DNA from: an uncultured Bacteroidales bacterium
Lineage (GTDB): Bacteria; Bacteroidota; Bacteroidia; Bacteroidales; UBA3663
DNA length: 64,000 bases
Direction: 5' to 3'
Assembly (NCBI GenBank): GCA_905235375.1
Contig: CAJOLH010000003.1
Span: 21,268 to 85,267, forward strand
The position numbers and the translations under genes were made by a program. The notes under the pieces were generated by a model. The model was given only the letters and a program-made list of their open reading frames with translations, made no database searches and was not told where the DNA came from. Below are positions 55,222 to 64,000 of the stretch, in pieces (the first letter of the stretch is position 1; every line of letters starts with the position of its first letter).

Positions 55222-56017
55222 AACCATCGGGTGTAATAGTGAATATCTTATAATTGCGATGCTGGGCACTATCGATGCCGTAGTACATGGGGCCGTCGTC
55301 AAAGATGCGGACAGAGGTATCCGCGTGATCATGGCCATAGACGCAGCACATCAGACCAGGGAAGAGCAACGTGTAATAATTGAACGCGCGCGCAACATTA
55401 TCGTTAAACTCGTCGCTGTAGGGTGCCGCGTGCATGACAATGATGGTACGGTCAAAGTCAGCCGAGTCGGCTGTCATCTGCTGTTCCATATAATCGAAGT
55501 TTGGCACGGGAGCCACATGGTCATATTCCATAGCATTGGTGTCAAGGCAAACAAACTTTACACGGCCGACGATGAAACTGAAGTTTCTGGGTCCGAACAT
55601 CCATTCATAGGTCTGCTCGCCCATGCCCAAGAAATCGTGGTTGCCCAACAATACGACGTGGGGCACATCCAAATCACTGAGTATGTCACGGAACATCCTG
55701 AATTCATTGGTCGTTCCCGTATCGGTCACATCGCCGCAATGAATCACGAAATCGATGTCATTACGGCTGTTTATATCCGCTATCTCCGCTTTGGTCTGGG
55801 TGTACCACCCATGCGTGTCGCTGATAAAAGCCACACGCAGAGTATCCCGCTTATCGAAGAGCTGTCGGATACGGGCTATCTGTGTTGCATTGATATCATG
55901 TTCTCCGTGCAGGTTCATATCATACGGATGCACATCGAAGACATTTCGGCATGAAGTCAGAAGACATGCAATCAGAACAGCAAAAATGTAAGCCCTTAAT
56001 GGCTTGATTTGTCTCAT
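55196..56017 (-). CDS. Calcineurin-like metallophosphoesterase lipoprotein
   Basis: The protein has 273 residues from the second of two adjacent ATGs (56017), with lipobox LLTSC (Cys23). The metallophosphoesterase motifs are in order: FISDTHGWYTQ, VIHCGDVTDTG, LLGNHDFLG, VMHAAPYSDE and GHDHADT, giving a complete two-metal site. It is exported and lipid-anchored, so it may act on extracellular nucleotides, phospholipids or other phosphoesters. The upstream frame to 56047 would pass the natural lipoprotein start. It overlaps the barrel-protein gene downstream. Confidence 0.88.
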   Translation of the reverse strand: MRQIKPLRAYIFAVLIACLLTSCRNVFDVHPYDMNLHGEHDINATQIARIRQLFDKRDTLRVAFISDTHGWYTQTKAEIADINSRNDIDFVIHCGDVTDTGTTNEFRMFRDILSDLDVPHVVLLGNHDFLGMGEQTYEWMFGPRNFSFIVGRVKFVCLDTNAMEYDHVAPVPNFDYMEQQMTADSADFDRTIIVMHAAPYSDEFNDNVARAFNYYTLLFPGLMCCVYGHDHADTSVRIFDDGPMYYGIDSAQHRNYKIFTITPDGYEVERIDY

Positions 56018-56044
56018 CATATAGTTTATGATTTGAAAAACGTG

Positions 56045-56076
56045 CAAAGATGCCTATTTTTTTGCAATTCTCCAAA
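56045..56076 (-). promoter_or_regulatory. Promoter of the metallophosphoesterase gene
   Basis: TTTG (56076-56073) and CATCTTTG (56052-56045) are spaced by 20 nt on the minus strand. The -7 box departs from TAnnTTTG at the first base only. Confidence 0.5.
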
Positions 56077-56101
56077 TAATTCTTAAATTTTCTAATAAAA
56101 A

Positions 56102-56133
56102 TTGGAATTATTGGAAAAAAATACATACCTTTG
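56102..56133 (+). promoter_or_regulatory. Promoter of the lactonase-like gene
   Basis: TTG (56102-56104) and TACCTTTG (56126-56133) are spaced by 21 nt, about 60 nt before the start codon. Confidence 0.6.
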
Positions 56134-56193
56134 CAAAATCTACACCGAATAAAAACGAATCTATAGTCGTAAGAAACTAAAACTTTATCATCT

Positions 56194-57345
56194 ATGAATC
56201 GCGCCAATTTATGGGCAATCAGCATCATGCTCCTTTGCCTCACTTCCTGCAACAAACCCAAAGACGACACCGTCCTGCTTTGGTTGGGCAGTTACTGCAA
56301 CACAAGCGAAGAGGGCATCCGTGTCTATCGTTTTGATCAGCAAACCGGCGACTACACCTATCTGACCGGTTACACAGGATTGGCCAATCCATCGTTCGTT
56401 TGGGTGACTCGCGATGGTCGCCACTTCTATGCAGTTGGCGAAGAGGACGACCCCGTGCAGAGCACTGCCAATGCCTTCGTTTTCGATGAAGGGAAAGCCG
56501 AGATCGTTCGTCTCAGCAGTCAGAGCAATCATGCAGGTGCTGCCTGCAACATTATCCTCAGTCCCGACGAGCGCACACTTTTTACTTCAAGCTACGGCAG
56601 CGGATGTGTCACAGAATTTCCCATACGCAAAGACGGCTCTTTGGGCAAAGACTTTGTCCTGAAGTTCTCAGGCCACAGTGTCAACCCAGAGCGTCAGGAT
56701 CACCCCTACATCCATGCCGTCAATTTCACCCCTGATGGCCGATACCTGTTGGCCAATGACCTTGGCATGGACCAGATTCATGTGTTCAAGATGCGTGAAA
56801 AAGCTGCTACCGATTCACTTCCCATCCTCAGCAATGGAGAACTTCCTATCGAACCTGTTGCTGAAAACTACAACGTGCAGGTCGATCCGGGAGCCGGTCC
56901 ACGTCATCTGTCTTGGTCTCCCAACCACAAGAACGCTTACCTCTTGAGCGAACTCTCTGGCCAACTCTTTGTGCTGAAGTATGAAGACGAGCGATTGAGC
57001 GTCATCCAAACCCTGCAGGCCGACACGCTCAATGCGGGAGGCAGCGCCGACGTTCACGTCTCTCCCGATGGCGAGTTCGTCTATGCTTCGCATCGCTTGG
57101 AGGGTGACGGCATCACAATCTGGAAGGTGAACCAGAAAGACGGAACTTTGACCAAGGTGGGATTCCAGCCCACAGGCATACATCCGCGCAACTTTGGCAT
57201 CACGCCCAATGGAGAGCTCCTTCTTTGCGCCTGCCGTGATTCGAACAAGGTGCAGATTTATCGTCGAGACAAGCAAACAGGCTTGCTCACTGATACAGGA
57301 CGCGCCATCGAGATGTCAAGACCTACATGCGTGCAATTCCATTGA
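56194..57345 (+). CDS. Lactonase-family seven-bladed propeller lipoprotein (6-phosphogluconolactonase-like)
   Basis: The 383-residue protein has a lipoprotein signal ending LTSC (Cys19). The body follows the YbhE/3-carboxymuconate cyclase propeller pattern: WLGSYCNTSEEGIRVY, LANPSFVWVTRDG, NHAGAACNIILSPDE, HPYIHAVNFTPDGRYLLANDLG, GAGPRHLSWSPN, AEVHVSPDG-type repeats and HPRNFGITPNGELL. In E. coli the cytosolic relative hydrolyses 6-phosphogluconolactone, but an exported lipoprotein version must act on something else, perhaps a sugar lactone. It precedes the SusC/SusD genes but has its own terminator. Confidence 0.85.
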   Translation: MNRANLWAISIMLLCLTSCNKPKDDTVLLWLGSYCNTSEEGIRVYRFDQQTGDYTYLTGYTGLANPSFVWVTRDGRHFYAVGEEDDPVQSTANAFVFDEGKAEIVRLSSQSNHAGAACNIILSPDERTLFTSSYGSGCVTEFPIRKDGSLGKDFVLKFSGHSVNPERQDHPYIHAVNFTPDGRYLLANDLGMDQIHVFKMREKAATDSLPILSNGELPIEPVAENYNVQVDPGAGPRHLSWSPNHKNAYLLSELSGQLFVLKYEDERLSVIQTLQADTLNAGGSADVHVSPDGEFVYASHRLEGDGITIWKVNQKDGTLTKVGFQPTGIHPRNFGITPNGELLLCACRDSNKVQIYRRDKQTGLLTDTGRAIEMSRPTCVQFH

Positions 57346-57406
57346 ATTGTCATTCCATCACACCTTTATCTTATCGGAATATCCCTATTTTAAGAATTGA
57401 ATTGTT

Positions 57407-57454
57407 AAAAAACGTCTCAAAGATATGTTCTACAACATATTTGGAGACGTTTTT
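57407..57454 (+). terminator. Terminator after the lactonase-like gene
   Basis: AAAAACGTCTC and GAGACGTTTTT form the lower stem; an upper stem pairs ATATGTT with AACATAT around a 4-nt loop. A T run is part of the right arm. Confidence 0.8.
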
Positions 57455-57455
57455 C

Positions 57456-57486
57456 TTGGTAATATCAAATAATATCTCTAACTTTG
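57456..57486 (+). promoter_or_regulatory. Promoter of the SusC/SusD operon
   Basis: TTG (57456-57458) and TAACTTTG (57479-57486) are spaced by 20 nt, directly beyond the previous terminator. It leaves a leader of about 90 nt before the SusC-like start. Confidence 0.65.
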
Positions 57487-57583
57487 CACTCGCTTTTTAG
57501 TTTTTTACACGAAACGAATAGCCCACATGTAATTATACATCTATCATTTATACTAACTATCAACAAAAACCAAATCATTATTT

Positions 57584-60500
57584 ATGTCAATCGTTCAAAG
57601 CATTACTATGAGAGCGACAACGGTATGTGCTGTTGCCCTCTTTAGCTGTTCTTTGGCTTTTGCCCAGACCCAGCAGGTCAAAGGTACCGTGTTAGATAAT
57701 CTTGGCGAGCCACTGGCAGGTGTGAACATTGTTGAGAAAGGCACTACCAATGGTACCCTGACTGACATTGACGGCAACTATGCCATCAACGTGGCCAGGG
57801 GCAAGACCCTCGTCTTCTCTTTCATCGGTTACCGCACCGCAGAAGTTGTGGTATCGGGTGCCACCCTCAACGTCAGCCTTGAGGAGGATTCCGAACTCCT
57901 CGAAGATGTAGTAGTCATCGGTTACGGTTCGATGCAGCGCAAGGATCTGACCTCATCCATCACGACTGTAAAGGCCGACAACTTGAATAAGGGTGTGTTT
58001 ACCGATCCAGCATCCATGCTGCAAGGTAAGGTAGCCGGTTTGGTTGTTACCTCTTCAGGTGACCCCAACGGCACCCCAAGCATGACCCTGCGTGGTGCAT
58101 CATCGCTCCGTACCGGCGATGCCATGCAACCATATTATGTGATCGACGGAATCCCTGGCGTAGATATTTCGATGGTTGCCCCTGACGATATCGAAAGTAT
58201 CGACGTCCTCCGCGATGCTACTGCCACGGCCATCTATGGTTCGAAGGCAGCCAACGGCGTGATCATCATTACGACAAAGAGTGGTAAGGAAGGCAAGACC
58301 AATGTAAGCTATAATGCTTACGTGGCTTTTGACAAGGTTTCAAATACCTTAGATATGGCCACTGCCTCCCAATTGCGCTCTTCTGGCTTAATTGGCTCCG
58401 AGCAGGATGGTGGCGGAGACACCGACTGGCAGAAGGAAGTTTTGCGCACAGGTGTCAGCTACAACCACAATCTGAGCATCTCGGGCGGCAACAGCAAGAC
58501 CAAATATATGGGCTCTATCAACTATGTAAGCCGTCAGGGCGTAGTTCGTGGCACCGACATGAACCGAGTAAATGCCCGTACTCTGCTTACCACGAAGATC
58601 TTGAATGACCGTCTGGAACTCTCGGTCGGTCTAAACGCTATGCAAGGCCGTCATAACGGTGTGCCCCTGTCGGGTGTAAGCGGCACCGATGCCGGCAAGA
58701 GTGTACTTGATGCCATGAACTACTATTCACCGACTAACCCCGTTCGCAATGCAGACGGCAGTTGGTACGAAAGCTATATCGGTTCGGCCAACTACAACCC
58801 ACTTTCGATGATCAATGAAGACAACAACCGTAACGAATGGAAACGAATCCAGTACATCACCAAGGCTTCATTAAATATCATCGACGGCCTCGTTTGGAAC
58901 GCCAATTATTCCTATGACAGCGGACAAAACACCTACAGTTGGTATCAGACTCACGAGACTCAAATGGACAAGGGCTACGACGGACGCGCTCATCGCGACA
59001 CCTATCTGAGTCACAACCAGACATTCGAGACCTACGGCAACTATGATGTCACCTTCGCCAAGATTCACAAGCTGGGCCTCATGGCCGGTTACTCATGGGA
59101 AGAGCGCGTCAGCAACGACGGCTTTGGCGTAACTGTCAACAACTTCTACAACGACGTAACCAATTTCTGGAATCTCCGTTATGCCAACAACATCAATGGC
59201 ATAACCGATGTTACCGGTTCCTCCCGCACCAAGATCCGCAATATCTCGTTCTATGGCCGTCTGAACTACAGCTTCAATAGCCGCTACATGCTTCAGGCCA
59301 CTATTCGTAAGGATGGTTCATCTGTATTCGGCGAGGATCATCGCTGGGGCACATTCCCCTCAGCATCTCTCGCCTGGAACATAACGGAAGAAAGTTTCAT
59401 GAAGAATCAGAACGTCTTTGACCAATTAAAGCTCCGCGTTGGTTATGGTGTCAGCGGTAACGCTATGGGCTTTGGTGCTTACGATGCCATTGCCACGTAC
59501 GGTCTCAACACCAACTCTTTCGAGTATATTCTTCCCGATGGCACCAAATACACTATGTATGGCATCGAAGCTCAGAACAATCCGAATCCCGACCTCAAGT
59601 GGGAACGTACGTCAATGATGAATATTGGTCTTGACTTTGCCTTCTTAGGTGGTCGCATCAATGGCACCATCGAGTACTATGACAAGAAGACCAGCGACCT
59701 GATCTGGAGCTATGCTGTATCAACCAGCGTATATCCACTGAACTGGATTCGCGCCAACGTAGGCGACATCTCCAACAGGGGTATCGAATTTTCGCTCAAC
59801 GCAGTTCCTGTGAAAACCAAGGACTTCCAGTGGCAAACCACCATCAATCTGTCGCACAACAAGAACTCTGTGGACAAGTTGTCCAACTCCACTTATAGTG
59901 TAGATTATGTCGATGAGGGCAACCCCAACATCGGCGGTATCTCCTCGAATGCCGACACTCAGCGCATCATGGAAGGCGAGCCGCTCGGCACGTTCTGGAC
60001 CTACAAGCATGCCGGCTACGACAACAGTGGCAATAGCGTATTCTACGTGGGCGACCTCAACAAACACAAGGATGCCGACGGCAACGTTCAGGCCGACACA
60101 TATCAGGATGCCGACGGCAACTGGGTGACTTCCAATCCCGGCTACGATGATAAATTCAACTGCGGCAGCGCACAGCCCAAGCTGGTTTATGGTTGGAACA
60201 ACACGCTGAACTATAAGAACTGGAGCCTCACAGCCTTCTTCCAAGGCACTATCGGCAACAAAATCCTCAATGCAACCAAGGCACACTATAGTTTCCAGGG
60301 ACATCTTGCCGGCGGCAAGAACGTATTGGCAGAACGCGTGGACGATGCTCAGTGGAAGGCTGATGCCAACGCCCATATTCCTGGTGACAACTATATCGAA
60401 GATGGCAGCTACCTACGTCTGTCAACACTGACCCTCGGCTATACTTTCGAGAAACTTGGCAGCTGGGCACAGAGCCTGCAACTTTATGCCACCTGCAACA

Positions 60501-60637
60501 ATCTGCTCACTTTCACTGGTTACAGCGGAATCGATCCCGAAGTCAACTTGGGAGGCCTGACCCCTGGCATTGACTATCGCGAGAGCACTTATCCCCACAC
60601 CCGTTCGTTCATCTTCGGTGTTAAGGTTAACTTTTAA
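57584..60637 (+). CDS. SusC/RagA-type TonB-dependent outer-membrane receptor
   Basis: The 1,017-residue protein has a signal peptide (ending SLAFAQ, about 28). A carboxypeptidase-D-like regulatory domain follows (about 32-115, GTVLDNLGEPLAGVNI), then the SusC signature VVVIGYGSMQRKDLTSSI (about 109-126), a plug domain (to about 240) and a 22-strand barrel ending SFIFGVKVNF. It imports glycans or peptides bound by the SusD-like lipoprotein encoded 15 nt downstream, using TonB energy. No N-terminal STN domain is seen, so control by an anti-sigma pair through that domain is unlikely. An ATG eight codons in (57608) is an alternative start. Confidence 0.95.
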   Translation: MSIVQSITMRATTVCAVALFSCSLAFAQTQQVKGTVLDNLGEPLAGVNIVEKGTTNGTLTDIDGNYAINVARGKTLVFSFIGYRTAEVVVSGATLNVSLEEDSELLEDVVVIGYGSMQRKDLTSSITTVKADNLNKGVFTDPASMLQGKVAGLVVTSSGDPNGTPSMTLRGASSLRTGDAMQPYYVIDGIPGVDISMVAPDDIESIDVLRDATATAIYGSKAANGVIIITTKSGKEGKTNVSYNAYVAFDKVSNTLDMATASQLRSSGLIGSEQDGGGDTDWQKEVLRTGVSYNHNLSISGGNSKTKYMGSINYVSRQGVVRGTDMNRVNARTLLTTKILNDRLELSVGLNAMQGRHNGVPLSGVSGTDAGKSVLDAMNYYSPTNPVRNADGSWYESYIGSANYNPLSMINEDNNRNEWKRIQYITKASLNIIDGLVWNANYSYDSGQNTYSWYQTHETQMDKGYDGRAHRDTYLSHNQTFETYGNYDVTFAKIHKLGLMAGYSWEERVSNDGFGVTVNNFYNDVTNFWNLRYANNINGITDVTGSSRTKIRNISFYGRLNYSFNSRYMLQATIRKDGSSVFGEDHRWGTFPSASLAWNITEESFMKNQNVFDQLKLRVGYGVSGNAMGFGAYDAIATYGLNTNSFEYILPDGTKYTMYGIEAQNNPNPDLKWERTSMMNIGLDFAFLGGRINGTIEYYDKKTSDLIWSYAVSTSVYPLNWIRANVGDISNRGIEFSLNAVPVKTKDFQWQTTINLSHNKNSVDKLSNSTYSVDYVDEGNPNIGGISSNADTQRIMEGEPLGTFWTYKHAGYDNSGNSVFYVGDLNKHKDADGNVQADTYQDADGNWVTSNPGYDDKFNCGSAQPKLVYGWNNTLNYKNWSLTAFFQGTIGNKILNATKAHYSFQGHLAGGKNVLAERVDDAQWKADANAHIPGDNYIEDGSYLRLSTLTLGYTFEKLGSWAQSLQLYATCNNLLTFTGYSGIDPEVNLGGLTPGIDYRESTYPHTRSFIFGVKVNF

Positions 60638-60652
60638 AAACAAGAATAAGAT

Positions 60653-62344
60653 ATGAAAACAAATATAAAGCTATTCGCCGCAATTGGCTTGATGGCATTC
60701 ACTGCCAGCTGTACAGATCTGGATGTGACACCAGAAGCTCAGTTCACCGAGTATCCGAACAGCGAGGCTGCCGTGGAAGCTCAGATGGCAGATGTCTATT
60801 TCCATCTGCGTGGCACGCTGGGGCGCCGCTATATGGAAGCCCAGGCCCTTTCGTCTGATGAATGGGTAGGTATCAGTTTCGATGGTGACTATGCCGACGG
60901 CGGCATCTATGCCCAATGTTCCTTGCACAATTTCGACCCAGCAAGTGCTTCTACCGGCTGGTATGATGACGTAGCTGCCGGTATCACAAAGGCCAACCGA
61001 GTAATCTTGAACATGGGAGGTGAGGAAAACGACGCAACCGCTCAAGCACGTTTTATGCGCGCTTACTATTCATGGATCCTGATGGACAGCTTTGGTGACG
61101 CACCTATTCTCGACCATTTGGCTGCCAATGATGAGATGATAGAACGTTCTCCTCGTGCTGACGTTGCACGTTGGATTGAGAGTGAACTGAAGACCATCAT
61201 ACCCTTGTTGCCGACCAATGTGGATATCAGCACCTATGGCAAACCTACCCGCTATGTTGCAGAGGCCATGCTTGTGAAACTTTATATCAACTGGCCCGTA
61301 TATACTGCCAGCAGTGTCACTGCGTACGATGCCAGTTCCTATAATAACGAACACCTCAATGATGTGGTTTCACTCTGCGACGACATCATCAACAGCGGTC
61401 AGTTCAGTCTTTCTGAAGGTGCCAATGGCTATCGTTCCAAATTCTGGCCCAACAACGGCTATCAGATCAAGGACTTCATCTACGCTATGCCTTACGACGC
61501 TATCACAGCCCAAGGATTCCAGTATTGCCGTCCACGCATCTGGCGTCAGGGTCGCAACGATGGCGATGGTGGTCCTGGCTACTTTGGTTCCGACATTGGC
61601 AACTCTACAGGCGGCAATTTCTCCATCTCACCTGAGTTCGCCGATGTGCTGATGGCTTTGGAAACAGATGATCGTCAGGAGAATATCCTTGCTGGGCAAA
61701 TCTATATGTTCGATGCCACAACATACGCCAAGACCTCTACACCTTATAAATATAAAGACGAACCTATTGTGCTTGAGAAGACCATCCGTTTGAAGAACAG
61801 GAAAGATAGCGGTGACGAGTATTTTGAGTGGGGTACAGATCCTTCTGCATACACTCCTGCCACCGACATCTTCAACCTAAACACAGGCAAGGATGTTCAG
61901 GGATGGAGCCAAGGCTACAAGTCGGTGAAGTACTTCGTCATCCGCGAAGACTTCATCAATGGACGCAATCAGAGCAATGACCTGCCCATCTTCCGTTATG
62001 CCGACATCCTGCTGACCAAGGCCGAGGCTATCTCCCGAGGCGCATCGGCTACTGGCGGACAGACTGTGCAGAGCCTGCTTAACGAGATCCGTAGTTATGT
62101 GAATGCACCGACATTTTCTGGCACACCTTCTTTGGAGGACATCTACGCAGAACGTGGCCGTGAACTGTTCGACGAGAACTGGCGTCGTAACGACATGATC
62201 CGATTCGGACACTTCGAGGACGAATATGGCTTCCATCGCAAGGGATTCCCGACAGCTCGTTTCGATAAGGAATGTCGCATATTCCCCATTCCTCAAGGTA
62301 CGCTTAACGTGAATACCAACTGGAAACAGAACGCTGGTTATTAA
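60653..62344 (+). CDS. SusD/RagB-type glycan-binding lipoprotein
   Basis: The 563-residue protein has a lipoprotein signal with FTASC (Cys20), SusD-like N-terminal helices (DVTPEAQFTEY, ARFMRAYYSWILMDSFGDAPIL, the conserved TPR face) and the C-terminal RagB/SusD region ending RFDKECRIFPIPQGTLNVN. It caps the SusC-like barrel and selects the ligand at the cell surface. The gene is translated right after the SusC-like gene. A terminator follows, separating it from the GH89 gene. Confidence 0.95.
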   Translation: MKTNIKLFAAIGLMAFTASCTDLDVTPEAQFTEYPNSEAAVEAQMADVYFHLRGTLGRRYMEAQALSSDEWVGISFDGDYADGGIYAQCSLHNFDPASASTGWYDDVAAGITKANRVILNMGGEENDATAQARFMRAYYSWILMDSFGDAPILDHLAANDEMIERSPRADVARWIESELKTIIPLLPTNVDISTYGKPTRYVAEAMLVKLYINWPVYTASSVTAYDASSYNNEHLNDVVSLCDDIINSGQFSLSEGANGYRSKFWPNNGYQIKDFIYAMPYDAITAQGFQYCRPRIWRQGRNDGDGGPGYFGSDIGNSTGGNFSISPEFADVLMALETDDRQENILAGQIYMFDATTYAKTSTPYKYKDEPIVLEKTIRLKNRKDSGDEYFEWGTDPSAYTPATDIFNLNTGKDVQGWSQGYKSVKYFVIREDFINGRNQSNDLPIFRYADILLTKAEAISRGASATGGQTVQSLLNEIRSYVNAPTFSGTPSLEDIYAERGRELFDENWRRNDMIRFGHFEDEYGFHRKGFPTARFDKECRIFPIPQGTLNVNTNWKQNAGY

Positions 62345-62365
62345 ACCCTCTCAATATCATCCCAT

Positions 62366-62407
62366 GATTTAGGGTATCTCCATTTTCGAAAGGAGATGCC
62401 CTAAATC
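62366..62407 (+). terminator. Terminator after the SusD-like gene
   Basis: GATTTAGGGTATCTCC and GGAGATGCCCTAAATC form a 16-bp stem with one G-T pair and a 10-nt loop, 21 nt after the stop. Confidence 0.8.
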
Positions 62408-62501
62408 GTTTCGTCATCATCTTCGAGAATACCTTTTTACGCTTATTCATAGCATTTCATAATCAAAAATTGTTATTTGAATACACTTGAATCAATTTAT
62501 T

Positions 62502-62533
62502 TTTGGAAAAGTCCGAATCATTCCGTATCTTTG
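62502..62533 (+). promoter_or_regulatory. Promoter of the GH89 gene
   Basis: TTTG (62502-62505) and TATCTTTG (62526-62533) are spaced by 20 nt and lie 27 nt before the ATG at 62561. Confidence 0.7.
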
Positions 62534-62560
62534 CACCCGAAACCGACACCGGAAAAACTT

Positions 62561-64000
62561 ATGAAATACACCGTTCGCATCATCATCCTCTTTTTGCTTA
62601 CCACCATCCTGTCAGCTCCCCAACTGATAGCCGCTAACCCCGTGCAGGCTCTGCTTGAACGCATCGACCCAGGCGCGTCGAAGAAGTTCGTCATCCAAAA
62701 GCAGAAGTCCGACGTGGATTTCTTCGAACTTGACCAGCAGGGCAGCAAGGTTGTCGTGCGCGGCAATACATGGGTCAATATCGCATCGGGCATCAACTGG
62801 TACCTGAAGTATTATTGCGGCATCCAGCTTACCTGGAACCAGATGCACGTCGCTCTTCCTGCTGTTCTTCCAAGAGTGAGTCAGAAGGAACGTCATGAGA
62901 CCGACCTCACCCTGCGCTATGACTTCAACTACTGCACCTTCTCCTACTCCATGCCGTTCTGGGATTGGGAACGATGGCAGGAGGAGATCGACTGGATGGC
63001 ACTGCATGGCATCAACATGCCGCTCGCTGCCGTCGGTGTGGAATGTGTCTGGCACAACATCATGCTGCAGATGGGCTATTCGCAGAAGGACGTCGATGAC
63101 TTCATCCCAGGTCCCTGCTTCCTTGCCTGGTGGGAAATGAACAACCTCGAAGGTTGGGGTGGCCCCAATCCTGAATCCTGGTATGTGGCTCAGGAGGCTT
63201 TGCAGAAGAAGATCATTGCCCGCATGAAGGAGCTCGACATCCATCCCGTGCTGCCCGGCTATAGCGGTATGGTACCCAGCAAATTCATGCAGGAACAAGC
63301 AGCAGTGACCGCTGACGAGAAGGATAGCGGCGAATCATCCATCTCAAACGTGCAACTCTGGAATGGCTTCACCCGTCCCGGCATCCTCATGCCCACCGAC
63401 CCACGCTTCCAGCAGTTCTCCGACCTCTTTTATGCCGAGAGCGTCCGTCTCTTCGGCAAGGCCGACTACTATTCGATGGATCCCTTCCACGAGGCAGCCA
63501 ACCTCCCCGTCGACCTCGACCTCAAGGCTTGCTTCCAAGCCGTAAATGCTGCCATGAAGAAAGCCAACCCAAAGGCTAAATGGGTATGTCAGGGTTGGTC
63601 GGAGAATCCGCGTCCCGAAATGCTTGAAGCCATCACGCCGGGTGATGTCATCTTCCTCGACCTGTTCAGCGAATGTCGTCCCATGTGGGGTATGCCAAGT
63701 CTTTGGTACAAGGAGAACGGTTACGAAGAGCATGACTGGTGCTTCTGCCTGCTCGAAAACTTCGGAGCCAACGTTGGCATGCACGGTCGCATGGACCAAT
63801 TGCTCAATAATTTCTATCTCACCAAGACGCACCCCAAGGCCAAGCACCTCGTGGGTATCGGTCTTACGATGGAAGGTTCGGAGACCAATCCTGTGATGTA
63901 CGAACTGATGTGCGAACTGCCATGGCGACCCGAGAAGTTCTCCAAGGAAGAATGGCTCAAAGGTTATGTCAAGGCGCGCTATGGCCTCGAAGAAGGCAGC
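62561..64000 (+). CDS. Alpha-N-acetylglucosaminidase, GH89 (3'-truncated by window)
   Basis: 480 codons are open to the window edge; full enzymes are about 700-750 residues. A signal peptide (about 1-26, ending LIAAN) is followed by a small N-terminal domain. The NAGLU catalytic barrel then shows LRYDFNYCTFSYSMPFWDWE, ALHGINMPLA, GWGGPNPESW, SMDPFHEAANLP and WVCQGWSENP, with Glu residues in the positions of the human NAGLU catalytic pair. GH89 enzymes remove terminal alpha-linked GlcNAc, as in heparan sulfate fragments or gastric-type mucin caps. It follows the SusC/SusD pair with its own promoter and is expected to be periplasmic or surface-exposed. Confidence 0.92.
   Translation, partial: MKYTVRIIILFLLTTILSAPQLIAANPVQALLERIDPGASKKFVIQKQKSDVDFFELDQQGSKVVVRGNTWVNIASGINWYLKYYCGIQLTWNQMHVALPAVLPRVSQKERHETDLTLRYDFNYCTFSYSMPFWDWERWQEEIDWMALHGINMPLAAVGVECVWHNIMLQMGYSQKDVDDFIPGPCFLAWWEMNNLEGWGGPNPESWYVAQEALQKKIIARMKELDIHPVLPGYSGMVPSKFMQEQAAVTADEKDSGESSISNVQLWNGFTRPGILMPTDPRFQQFSDLFYAESVRLFGKADYYSMDPFHEAANLPVDLDLKACFQAVNAAMKKANPKAKWVCQGWSENPRPEMLEAITPGDVIFLDLFSECRPMWGMPSLWYKENGYEEHDWCFCLLENFGANVGMHGRMDQLLNNFYLTKTHPKAKHLVGIGLTMEGSETNPVMYELMCELPWRPEKFSKEEWLKGYVKARYGLEEGS

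Noticed and set aside
1..64000. Insertion sequences, prophage or integrative element
   Set aside because: No transposase, integrase, terminal inverted repeats or tRNA attachment site was recognised, despite compositional change along the polysaccharide operon.

Overview
The window looks like chromosomal DNA of a gut or oral member of the Bacteroidales, most plausibly Prevotellaceae or a close relative. The evidence is the recurrent Bacteroidota promoter (-33 TTTG/TTG, about 20 nt, -7 TAnnTTTG) in front of most transcription units, a SusC/SusD pair, BspA-type leucine-rich repeats, a TamB of about 1,400 residues, a Rho with a large disordered insertion, type B L31, and the rsfS-ftsH-cdsA order. 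No rRNA, tRNA, CRISPR array, phage or insertion sequence was recognised.

Region 1 (about 1-27,200, all minus strand) is one long surface-polysaccharide operon read from right to left. It starts with an outer-membrane export lipoprotein (Wza type) and a Wzc-type co-polymerase/tyrosine kinase. It continues through two Wzx flippases, many glycosyltransferases (GT2, GT4, GT8, GT32 and two poorly classified types), two acyltransferase-3 membrane proteins, a hexapeptide acetyltransferase, a pyruvyltransferase and a GtrA protein. It also holds a cytidylyltransferase, an SDR, LicD and a CDP-glycerol-transferase-like protein, which together suggest a phospho-alditol or similar decoration. It runs off the left edge inside the first codons of a membrane protein that may be the polymerase. 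Most genes overlap by 1-14 nt. One decayed glycosyltransferase gene lies in the middle. The base composition is visibly AT-rich compared with the rest.

Region 2 (about 27,200-34,620, minus strand) holds an ABC-2 exporter pair, an extracytoplasmic iron-sulfur aldo/keto reductase with a polyferredoxin membrane protein, DnaJ and an HD-domain hydrolase.

Region 3 (about 34,630-50,700, mainly plus strand) is housekeeping: NamZ-type muramidase, TamB, Rho, an ABC-F ATPase, RecQ, a DUF3127 protein with an SSB-like tail, RsfS, FtsH and CdsA. Its codon use is much more GC-rich.

Region 4 (50,701-51,460) contains eleven contiguous copies of a 42-bp repeat with internal dyad symmetry. I cannot assign it to any known feature type.

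Region 5 (51,460-64,000) holds L31 type B, a BspA-like LRR protein, a GH43-like lipoprotein, a small outer-membrane protein, a metallophosphoesterase lipoprotein, a lactonase-like propeller, and a SusC/SusD pair followed by a GH89 alpha-N-acetylglucosaminidase that runs off the right edge. The last three suggest a glycan-utilisation locus aimed at alpha-GlcNAc-bearing host glycans.
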